Part shown: piece by piece, positions 1-7,830 of the stretch
Layout: each line of letters starts with the position of its first letter
How positions within the stretch are numbered: position 1 is the first letter of the stretch
Origin: Gonium pectorale
Taxonomy: Eukaryota; Chlorophyta; Chlorophyceae; Chlamydomonadales; Volvocaceae
Assembly (NCBI GenBank): GCA_001584585.1
Contig: LSYV01000002.1
Coordinates: 6,094,122-6,119,229 of the forward strand
Length of the DNA stretch: 25,108 bases
Reading direction: 5' to 3'
Notes under the pieces: generated by a model
Databases searched by the model: none
What the model was told of the DNA's origin: nothing
Seen by the model: the letters and a program-made list of their open reading frames with translations, nothing else
Translations under genes and position numbers: made by a program

Positions 1-167
1 TAGGTCGCTACCATTTACCTCGAGGCACTTCAATACAGGCTCTGTGTACCCGCGGCCGCATCCACCCGCACTGACTCATGGGTCCTGCTGCTCTGACCCT
101 GCCCGTCTGGTGTGCCTCCGCCCCCACCCCCCCACCCCCCCCCACCCCGCCCCGCGCCGCCGCGCAG

Positions 168-1997
168 TATGAGGCCGGGGCGTACCCGCTGGACTGGTGC
201 GTGAGCGTGCTCTTCGACCTGACCGGCCTGAGCGAGGAGGCGCAGGCGGTGGGGCGCTACCCGGTGGAGGACGTGGTTCTGCAGGTGGTGCGCCAGGTAG
301 GCGGGGCGGAGGGCACCGGCTCGAGGGGGAGCTGGGGTCAGGCCCCCGACCGGGTACGTGCACGGGGTACGTGTGGGAGGCACACACGTGGCCCCCATGC
401 AAGGCGCAAGCGGAATGCCTGCTAACTCGCTTTGAAAACTGGAAGCCGAGCAAAACGAAATCCCGGAAACCGACTTCGCATGACCTAGAAGTGCGATTCC
501 TCGCGCGGGGAGTGCGGTCGTGAGGGCAGAGAGTTTACGGGGGACATAATTGTGGTGGAGTGGGTAGCGGGGCAGGGCCAGTGGGACGACAGGGCGACTG
601 GTGACGATGTCACCAGTGTCATCAGCCAGGTCCCATACATGTCAGTGGTTCTCCATCCTTGTGGAGTACACCCAAGCCTAGCCGAGCCGTGGGCGCGGAC
701 CTGCCCTCGCCCTCACCCTTACCCGTACTGTTCATGACAAATTACACAAAGTAGTAGCAACCCGATGGCTGGATTGATCGGCATTGTAATCCTGACTTGG
801 TATGACTCTTTTGAACCTTATTTCCTCCCATTCGCAGCAACATCAAGTGCAGTGTAGTGCTACGTATTGCGGCGCACAATCCGCCCGAGGGTCCATGCCC
901 CCTGCCTCCCTCCCGCCCCTCCCGTTCGCCCGGCTGCGCCGCCGCTCTCCCGCCCCGCAGCTCCCGCGCGAGGTGCTGCTGGCGTTCGTCCGGCGATCCT
1001 TCCTGCGGCTGTGCTGCTTCATGATGGGCAGCGCGAGCCTGTACAGCGTGTCCCGGCAGGGAGCCCTGGCAGCAGTTGTGAGCGCCTTCAGGTGACCCCC
1101 GGGTCAGAGGGTGGGGAAAGGGCGCTAGGGGCATGGTAGGGGCAGCATGCCAGCCCACAGGCTCTGCTGCCCTGAAGTGACGGCGTAGTATCACGACCAA
1201 GGTGCCAGCCCGTTGCTTGTGTCCAATGCCTTCGGTGTCCCAAGCTGGACTGTCGTATCCGCACGCAAGCACCCCGGTGTTCCCGCCCGGGAATGGTCGC
1301 CCTGTGTTGTTGTGTTGAATACGCATAACAGCGTACTCAAGAGATACGTGTCGCTGTATGATGTTGACTACCTTGCTGCAGGTACGGCAGCGTGCTGCTG
1401 GGGCTTGCGCAGAACATACGCGCGGTGTCCGACATGCTGGCAGACCAGTTCTTCCTGCAGCTCTACTTTCTCTTCCGTGCGCCGCAGGTACGGCCGTCCG
1501 GTCTCGCGGATTACACAGGCCCATCGGTGCAGCCAGCGGCGGCACGTTTGCGTTTGTTCGCAAAATTCGAAATGGAGGAAGAAAGTTACGACCAGCCTCC
1601 AGGACTCCACACGCATGATTCGCATACCCGCTTTGTGTGCGGGGTGAATTTCGTGCCTTGCGGTACCTAACAGCTCACTCGACTGATCCACTTCCTGCCC
1701 CACCCATCCAAGCCTTTCATTATGTCCTCCGGGCCCCGCAAACATAAGGTAACCCCTCAACCACACCAACTACCATCCTACGCTACCCGGCTGTAGGTTC
1801 AGGAACGGTTGCGTGAGATTCGCTCCGGGCAGGACGCGCTCCTGGGCTCCGCGGTGGCCCACCTATTCGAGTCCCTGCTACAGCTGATCGGGGACGCGGC
1901 ACAGGGGCCGCACGGGGCAGGTGTGGCGGGCGAGCAGGCCATCGGCCACCTGGTCAGCCGGGCGGTACTCACCAAAATGCCCGGACGCGTCACATAG
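168..1997 (+). CDS. C-terminal part of an unrecognised helical protein (5' partial, 4 exons)
   Basis: I do not recognise the family. Four exons can be joined in one open frame: 168-296, 961-1091, 1382-1487 and 1797-1997 (TAG stop). All junctions are GT-AG and the phases (0, 2, 0) agree. Acceptors follow C-rich tracts (for example 119-167 and 941-960). The visible 189 residues are helical and rich in Leu/Val/Ala/Arg, with stretches such as YPLDWCVSVLFDLTGL, FLRLCCFMMGSASLYSV and FFLQLYFLFRAP. They look like a helical scaffold or repeat protein rather than an enzyme, and no catalytic motif is visible. Cys/Met-rich hydrophobic patches could also suggest membrane association, but no clear 20-residue transmembrane segment stands out. 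Exon 1 enters in phase 0, so at least one exon lies beyond the left edge. The last exon is Gly/Ala-rich and less conserved in character. The exon model is fairly secure; the function is unknown. Confidence 0.6.
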
Positions 1998-2355
1998 GCT
2001 ACAGCCGGCCAGGGCGTCGTGGCAGGTGGTGGCTGAGGAGTAGGCGGGGCACATCAACAAGGCATGGGGTGGCAGCTACGTATGCATTTTGGACGGGTTA
2101 ATGCACCACTGTGCATGGTCGATCGTACCGACGGCTGGAGGGCTAAGTGTGAACTCTTGTTGGCGTGCGGCGATCTGGGTACATCACGGCACGGTGGGGA
2201 CTGCACAAAACTGCAGTCACTTGGACCACCACGCGTGGCACACGCGACGAATGAAGGATGGGCGTAAACAGCCAACTGCCATGGCACATAGCGGCTGATT
2301 AGCCGACTGTCGAATTGCACGGACATCCAGGCACAAGCGTCCTAAAGGCATCTCG

Positions 2356-2360
2356 TGTAA
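2356..2360 (+). terminator. Poly(A) signal TGTAA of the left-edge gene
   Basis: First TGTAA on the plus strand after the stop at 1997, about 360 nt downstream. TGTAA is the usual poly(A) signal in volvocine algae. It lies only 8 nt from the opposing signal of the isomerase gene. Confidence 0.5.
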
Positions 2361-2368
2361 TACGAACG

Positions 2369-2373
2369 TTACA
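2369..2373 (-). terminator. Poly(A) signal TGTAA of the isomerase gene
   Basis: The plus strand reads TTACA, which is TGTAA on the minus strand. It is the first such site after the isomerase stop codon, giving a 3' UTR of roughly 370-390 nt. Confidence 0.5.
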
Positions 2374-2743
2374 AGCCGTGCCAGTCTGACACTACCGCAG
2401 GTCAGCAGTCCGGTGTCCATCAGCTCTCGCTGTGCGTCTGTGCAAATGCCGAAGGGTCTCACACAAAGCGCAAACCCCAGCATGCGGAAAAACACCCAGG
2501 TAAGTCCCCAGGGCAACGTCCCACGGGGCTCCCCAGGAGCGCCAAAAAGCTGGGCAGCAACCGCTAACTCATCACTCGAAAACAAGACTCGCGGGCTTGT
2601 CTCTCAGCGGGCACAGGTCTGCCAACGGCACAACATACCGCTGCGACAACCGTGAAACCCGTGCAGCCGCCTCGCCCACACTGCCACTCCGGTAACCCAC
2701 TTTCCCTGCACGCCACCGCAGCACCCCGAGATCAAAGCAGTGC

Positions 2744-3544
2744 TTAGTGCTTGGGCTTGGGGCGCTCCTTGACCTCCACGCCGTTGGCGCCCGCGATGAT
2801 GCACACGTCAACCATATCCAGGAACAGGCCGTGGTCGACAACGCCCTCCAGGGCCAGGATGGCCTTAGAAGCAGCCTGCGAGTCCTTAATGGGCGTCTGG
2901 AAGTATAGGTCCACGATGTAGTTGCTGTTGTCGGTCACATAGGGCTTGTCGCCGTTCATGCGGAGCTTGGCCTCGCAGCCCGCAACCTCTGGCAGGTTCT
3001 GCAGGCGCTGGAGGGTGTACTTGTGGCAGAACTGCACGATCTCCACCGGCATGGCCAGCTTGCTGCCGCCCAGGCCGTCCACCATCTTCGAGTCGTCCAC
3101 AATGCAGACGAACTTCGCAGACGCCATCTCCACCATCTTCTCGCGAAGAAGGGCACCGCCGCGGCCCTTCACCACATCGAGGTTGGGGTCGACCTCATCG
3201 GCACCGTCGATCGCGACGTCCAGCTTGGGCTGCTCATCAAGCGTGGCCAACGGGATACCGAGGGACAGGGCCTGCTCGTAGGTGCGGATGGAGGTGGGCA
3301 CGCCAACGATGTTGGTCAGCTTGCCCTCCTTCAGCAGCTGGCCGATGCGGTCCACAGCGAAGGCAGCGGTCGAGCCCGTGCCAAGGCCCACGACCATGCC
3401 ACTCTTCACATAGTCAACGGCCTTCCAAGCGGCCTGCTTCTTCAGCTCGTCCTGGCTCAGCTGCGTGGCGGCAGTCGCCATAACGCGGACTTGCACACGG
3501 TTGCGAGGGGCGACAACGCGGTTAGCGCTAGCACGAAGCATCAT
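2744..3544 (-). CDS. RPI1: Ribose-5-phosphate isomerase, type A, plastid-targeted
   Basis: Interconverts ribose 5-phosphate and ribulose 5-phosphate in the Calvin-Benson and pentose phosphate pathways. It is a 266-residue single exon with no stop or need for splicing. RpiA family motifs are all present: GLGTGST (residues 53-59, phosphate binding), DGADEVD (113-119) and KGRGGALLREK (126-136), which includes the catalytic Glu135 equivalent. Residues 1-23 are rich in Arg, Ala and Val with no acidic residue and end in VRVMA before TAATQ, typical of an algal chloroplast transit peptide. Mature length is then about 243, close to plant and bacterial RpiA. ATG at 3544 is chosen as the first of two adjacent Met codons; 3541 is equally possible. 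The C-terminus EVKERPKPKH resembles plant RPI tails. The gene is divergent from the phosphatase gene (174 bp between ATGs), so the two may share a promoter. The lack of introns is unusual beside its neighbours. Function is secure; plastid location is inferred. Confidence 0.95.
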   Translation of the reverse strand: MMLRASANRVVAPRNRVQVRVMATAATQLSQDELKKQAAWKAVDYVKSGMVVGLGTGSTAAFAVDRIGQLLKEGKLTNIVGVPTSIRTYEQALSLGIPLATLDEQPKLDVAIDGADEVDPNLDVVKGRGGALLREKMVEMASAKFVCIVDDSKMVDGLGGSKLAMPVEIVQFCHKYTLQRLQNLPEVAGCEAKLRMNGDKPYVTDNSNYIVDLYFQTPIKDSQAASKAILALEGVVDHGLFLDMVDVCIIAGANGVEVKERPKPKH

Positions 3545-3718
3545 TGTGGCGGGCCTCTACAGCAGAAGGCGCGGTGGTGTGAGCCATGTGGGCGTTACGA
3601 AGTAGTGCGCAGGGACTTCGGAGCAAAGTTCGGACGAGCGGTGGGGAATCGAGGGAAAATGTTTAGAGACAGCAACTTCCTGAAGCTACTTCCCCTACAG
3701 AGTCTCTGCTTGATAAAT
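3545..3718. promoter_or_regulatory. Bidirectional promoter region between isomerase and phosphatase genes
   Basis: Only 174 bp separate the two ATG codons, which face away from each other. Both 5' UTRs and core promoters must fit here or overlap the coding starts. I see no clear TATA box on either strand. An in-frame upstream ATG at 3659 would lengthen the phosphatase by 20 residues (starting MFRDSNFLKLLPLQ) and shorten this gap to 114 bp. Confidence 0.5.
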
Positions 3719-6266
3719 ATGAAAATGCAGCGCATCGCTGCTGACGTAAAATCCAAACCCAATGTCGTTACCTCCGACAGTCAGCCCATTGGCGTGTCCT
3801 GGATTCCTGGATGCGACGTGACAGGTATGCATTAGGATACAGATCAATGGCGCGCTAGCCAACCCTGTGTGCAAACGGCTCCTCCGCCATGCCTCCGACC
3901 CCCAACCCCCGACTCCTCCCAGCCTGCCCCCCTGCCTACCCCTTTCGGTCCCAATTCCTATTCCCTCTAGGTGGGAGATTGGGTCTCACTTATTGCCCCG
4001 GGAAGCACATTACAGCCCGCACCGGCGTCGTGTACTCCCGGGACCTGCGTGCCGACCTCTTGCGGCTGCGCCAGGATCACAGGGTGGAGGTCGTAGCCTG
4101 CCTTCTCCCACAGGCCGAGCTTCGGGTGAGGGCGGAGCTAACAGGCAGCGGAGCGGTGGCAGACGCTGTCGCATCGTAATGTCGTGCTACCCCGTGAGCC
4201 CCGTGCTACACGGTGGATTGACGCGGTAAAAGCGCGCTTCGGGTCTTACCGTATCTGTTGCACATGCTGCATGAACAGTCCTGGTCCTCCATGCAGAGGA
4301 TGTTGGCTGCGGTTGCTGTGCAAATGCGGCCCTCCTTGCCTACGTTGTGACCTCTGCAGTACCTGAAGGTCCGAGACTACGCGTCGGCAGTAGCTGCCCA
4401 TGGTATGGAGTACTTGGAGCTCCCTATCATAGGTGGGTCATCAAGAGCTTGCCTGCCAGGGTTAAAGGTTAAAAGGCTACAGGTACATGTCAAAGCTTGT
4501 GCGGCCAAGGGTAACTTGCTTGTGCCTGCCAGGGTACATACCAACCTGCCGGCGGCTATGCCCCAGCGCTTAGACGGGTGTGCGGCAACGGCTGTTGTAG
4601 TCGCCTTGACAACCCGCCGATTTGCGTTTCGACTCAGGACCGTTTCAATGCGCAAACGTGCACTGTGCGCACGTACCGCGATGGCGAATATTTGCAGCAT
4701 GCTCCGAAGGCATAACGGCGGCGGCGCGCGTGTGGTGCCGCGCAGAGATGGCGGCCCCGTCCGACGTGCCGGCGGCGATGTCGCTGATCGAGGAGTTGGC
4801 GCAGCGCCTGCAGGGCGGTCGGATCGTCGTGGTACACTGCAAGTGGGTACCGGGAAGGGCGTACACTGCTGGCCACACATTAGCTCGTGGACTTTGCGGT
4901 TTGAGCGACAGTCATGCCAACGCGTGCCGCTATGCGGCCTTGCGGGTAGCCGCTCACGGCCAGCATGCCTGCCGTGTGCGCCCACGGCTACTGCGGGCTC
5001 CAGGGTTGTAGCGAGAGGGGTAATCATGCAGCAGGTGATGCCGCACACGGAAAGGGAGCCGCCCGAACTGCCTTGCATCTCGAAGGCGTGGTTCTCCTGA
5101 TAGGCTTGTTGAATACGAGGAGTCGGAGGGCAAGCTGCGTGTGACTGATGTCGTCCCGATGCCCTCGAGGGATGTCTAAGCATGGCCCCACACTTACCTG
5201 ATTCTTTTGAATATGTTTGGTGCATCTGTCGCGATAGCGTTTTCTCCGGTCAAACGGTGGTACAAAACCAACCCGTGTATCCAGCGCGCCCGCGATACGT
5301 GCCAAGCTGCGTCATACGGAACGTAGGTGCGTAGAACAAAGAGTGGGCCAGCCACCGGCGACGTAGTCATGCGCAGCGGACACGTTGGCAAGGACGGGGA
5401 AACCGGTGACGAGGGATCGACGGCGGGAGCAGACGAACACGTATTCAGCTGCGCAAGGAGGCCGCCAGCGGCCATACCGAGACCGTACGGGGTGTCTGCC
5501 AGACGGTGCGACGGGGAGCTCGGCACTCGTGCACGCGTGGGCTGTGCCCCGGAGGGCAGGAGCCGACGAGGTCGAGGGCAGGGTTGGTTCGGCGCACTTG
5601 TATTAGTGCCGCCTGGCTGGTCCCAAGCACTTCCTATGGGAATTTCTGTTCAAGTCACTGAGCCCCTCCCCCGCGCGACGAGACTCCGCGAGCAATTGAA
5701 CCGTCGTCATCGTAAACATTCTGCAGAGCGCCTGCCCGCGTCAGAACCCTTCCCTGTTTCTGGTTCCTTTTTCCTAATGGGCCGCTTTTGCGTTGTTCAC
5801 TGCAGGGGCGGTGTTGGCCGGGCCGGCATGATTGCCGCGTGCGTGCTGCTTCGGCTTGGGCTGTGCCGAAGCGCGGGAGAGGCGATAGCCACGGTGAGCC
5901 ACATCACATGAGAGCCATATTTTAGGCACGCTCATACATAGCTCCTTATTGTGGCCGGTCGTTGTACTGCTTGTTGCAATGTGAGGGGCCCGCTCTCATG
6001 TCTCCCCTTGCGCGGCACAATGGCAGGTCCGAAGGCACCGGAGGGGTGCTGTGGAGAGCAGGAAGCAGGAGGACTTCATCCATTTATATGTGAGAATGCA
6101 GGGCAGCACTGTGGGCAGCGTGGGTAACGTTGGCGGCATCAGGCCGCCCGGAGACCCGCCGGCTGCCGCGCCCGGCCCACCTGCGCGTCAGCCGTCTGCG
6201 GCCCTTGAAGTGGAACCAGCGCCTACAAGCGCCGCTTCGTCGACGCTTCCGAACGCGTTTACTTGA
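3719..6266 (+). CDS. CDKN3/KAP-like cysteine-based protein phosphatase
   Basis: Six exons give a 252-residue protein: 3719-3824, 3971-4125, 4360-4432, 4746-4842, 5806-5893 and 6027-6266. All introns are GT-AG, phases agree and the total is 253 codons including the stop. Residues about 37-47 (GRLGLTYCPGKH region) match the start of CDKN3-like phosphatases, and VYSRDLRADLLRLRQDHRVE matches the following helix and strand. The active-site loop HCKGGVGRAG gives Cys143 as nucleophile and Arg149 as phosphate binder (C-X5-R). RRGAVESRKQEDFIHLY fits the family's C-terminal helix, and the last 60 residues are a Pro/Ala-rich tail. Human CDKN3 dephosphorylates the CDK2 activation loop; a cell-cycle or signalling role here is inference. 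The position of the general-acid Asp (after PII) is Glu112, formed across an exon junction. An alternative in-frame start is the ATG at 3659. Family assignment is firm; substrate is unknown. Confidence 0.87.
4450..4535 (+). repeat. 13-bp direct repeat in phosphatase intron 3
   Basis: TGCCTGCCAGGGT occurs at 4450-4462 and again at 4523-4535, 73 bp apart, inside the intron 4433-4745. The copies are identical. No function is evident. Confidence 0.6.
4843..5805 (+). other. Large intron 4 of the phosphatase gene, interrupting the active-site loop
   Basis: This 963-nt intron splits the codon right after the catalytic Cys143 (donor GTGGGT, acceptor CACTGCAG, with a pyrimidine-rich tract and CTAAT branch-like site near 5774). 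It is several times longer than most introns here. The last bases of exon 4 and the last bases of the intron are similar (13 of 17 aligned bases), sharing CACTGCA. GTACACTGC at 4832-4840 also recurs at 4861-4869. A long ORF (5327-5911) crosses its 3' end but has no independent protein features upstream of the exon. Confidence 0.7.
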
Positions 6267-6468
6267 CACGCCAATCAGCTGGGATTCCTGACGTTTCCGT
6301 CTTTGGTTGGTTCCACCTTGTCGGCGGTTGCTTCATTTTCTTGTTTGGCCTGTGTGTACCAGTACTGCTGATGGGCCGTCGTTGCAATGCACAACCCCAT
6401 TTACATCGCGACAGGGAGAATGGGGCCTCCTGCAGACCGTAGCTTGTGCTTGAGAGCGCTTCCCTCGA

Positions 6469-6473
6469 TGTAA
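6469..6473 (+). terminator. Poly(A) signal TGTAA of the phosphatase gene
   Basis: First TGTAA after the stop at 6266, giving a 3' UTR of about 220 nt. Confidence 0.5.
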
Positions 6474-6578
6474 TCCGTATCAAGCGGATGCGACCGCGCG
6501 GGAAGTACATAGAACCATGAAGGGCGCCCATTGCTCTCAGGAATTGATTTTTTTCTGTGGTGCAAATCGCCCATGGTA

Positions 6579-6630
6579 TTGATACTGCCCCTTGAACTGG
6601 GTTGATACTGCCCCTTGAACTGGGTTGATA
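6579..6630 (+). repeat. Tandem repeat, 23-bp unit, about 2.3 copies
   Basis: Two perfect head-to-tail copies starting TTGATACTGCCCCTTGAACT and ending GGG lie at 6579-6601 and 6602-6624. A 6-base start of a third copy (TTGATA) follows at 6625-6630. It is intergenic, just past the phosphatase 3' UTR, and looks like a minisatellite seed. Confidence 0.85.
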
Positions 6631-7424
6631 GCTGGCACTGGCACTCTCTTGTCGCCAAATGCACGTGCATACCCGTAATCTATTCATGTGCATGTAGCGC
6701 TGGCGGGTTTTGGCAAGGGAATGTTGAGCGCGCATCTTGATGAGAAGCTGTGGGCGTGCATGCGGTGAGCAGGATGTGGCTTAAGGAGGGGCGGCGCTGC
6801 TTCTAATTAATGACATCCTGGTCCGACTGCGCATTGCCAACCCCTGTAACACACGTTGGCTCTTCCCGCAAAGGTTGGTGACGATATTGGCAACGTACAA
6901 ACTCGCCTCTAGGACGGGAGGGCCCGTCTCGTAACTTGCAGTGTACGCCTGTGGTGCCTTGTCTTGTACCAACCCGCCACCCTACTGGATACGTTGTACC
7001 TTCGGATGTTTATGACCGTAGAGATGGGAAACCCCTTGCATTGGCACCTCCTTTCTCTGCATAGCTCTTTAACCGCTCCTTGCATTGTTATTTCTCTGCA
7101 GTTTTCTCTTTTTTCAAGCTGCAGCCTGGGAGGCCTGGGCCTGGTGCGCTTTACAGGGGCTGGCCAAACTGCCGGTCGCTTGTTGTTAGATCAGTCCGAA
7201 CCGGGAGACCAAACCTTGGGAGTTCCCAGGGTATGCTAAGGCGCCGCTCGGGCTTGCGCAACCGCACGGTTTGGCCACATGTAAACATGCCCTTACGGCA
7301 TGATGTTGGATATAGGCTGAACCCCAACCAGGGGTGCAAGGGGCACGCGCGCTCCATCAGACAGCGCCCATGACATGTACCTCCACATCACCGACACCGA
7401 TGCATGGGCATCATGGTTCGGTAG

Positions 7425-7465
7425 TTGCGCACCATCACACGCTAGTGTGAGTATGATGGGTGCAA
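7425..7465. repeat. Imperfect inverted repeat (possible hairpin)
   Basis: The arms TTGCGCACCATCACAC and GTGTGAGTATGATGGGTGCAA can pair around a GCTA loop. The inner CACAC/GTGTG stem is perfect; the outer TTGC...CCAT with ATGG...GCAA pairing is interrupted by small bulges. It is intergenic. It could be a relic of a small inverted-repeat element or chance. Confidence 0.4.
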
Positions 7466-7830
7466 TTTCGACTTGCCACAGGTGGGCCTCATTGCGTGGA
7501 GTAGGGACGGAAAGCGCTTAGCCTGGGTCGCGTGTAGATGCATATCCTTTTCACTTGCTTTCTGAGGTGCCTGTTGGGTGTATCCGTGCGAAATATGGCA
7601 ACGGCGAGCCCTGGTCCCCTGCATCGTTCGGCACAGTCTCAAGTGCCGCCTCTTGGTCCAGCGGTGCAGACATAATTAGAATGGTAACTTTGGCGCCGTA
7701 CACCGTGAAAAGCTGGCCGCTACTGCGTTTGCTACACCACCGAGGCCTCAGTTTCACGCTGGCTTCTCACAGAAGGCAGCGAGCGTAGTGAAGCAGGGGC
7801 AGGGGGCGTTGTAGGAGTTGCCAGCGCAAA

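Larger units (their letters stand above)
1998..2743. other. Convergent intergenic region: two 3' UTRs
   Basis: Gene-free stretch between the stop codon of the left-edge gene and the stop codon of the isomerase gene. It holds the two facing 3' UTRs and a TGTAA signal for each (2356-2360 on plus, 2369-2373 on minus). Short ORFs here (for example 2413-2655 and 2572-2841) show no recognisable protein features and I see no further gene. Confidence 0.55.
6267..7830. other. Intergenic region between phosphatase and TCAIM-like genes
   Basis: This 1.56-kb stretch holds the phosphatase 3' UTR with a TGTAA at 6469-6473, a 23-bp tandem repeat at 6579-6630, an imperfect hairpin at 7425-7465 and presumably the promoter and 5' UTR of the next gene. 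Small ORFs on both strands (for example 6964-7239 plus, 7551-7757 minus) lack recognisable features or convincing splice partners. I see no further gene. Confidence 0.5.

Noticed and set aside
5327..5911. 194-codon plus-strand ORF containing VVHCRGGVGRAG
   Set aside because: Only its last third is phosphatase exon; the upstream part lies in intron 4, looks random and has no partner exon. Treated as intron read-through, with the echo reported as a finding.
7551..7788. ORFs of 68 (minus) and 77 (plus) codons before the TCAIM-like gene
   Set aside because: No family resemblance; neither joins in phase to the TCAIM-like exons through a convincing splice site.
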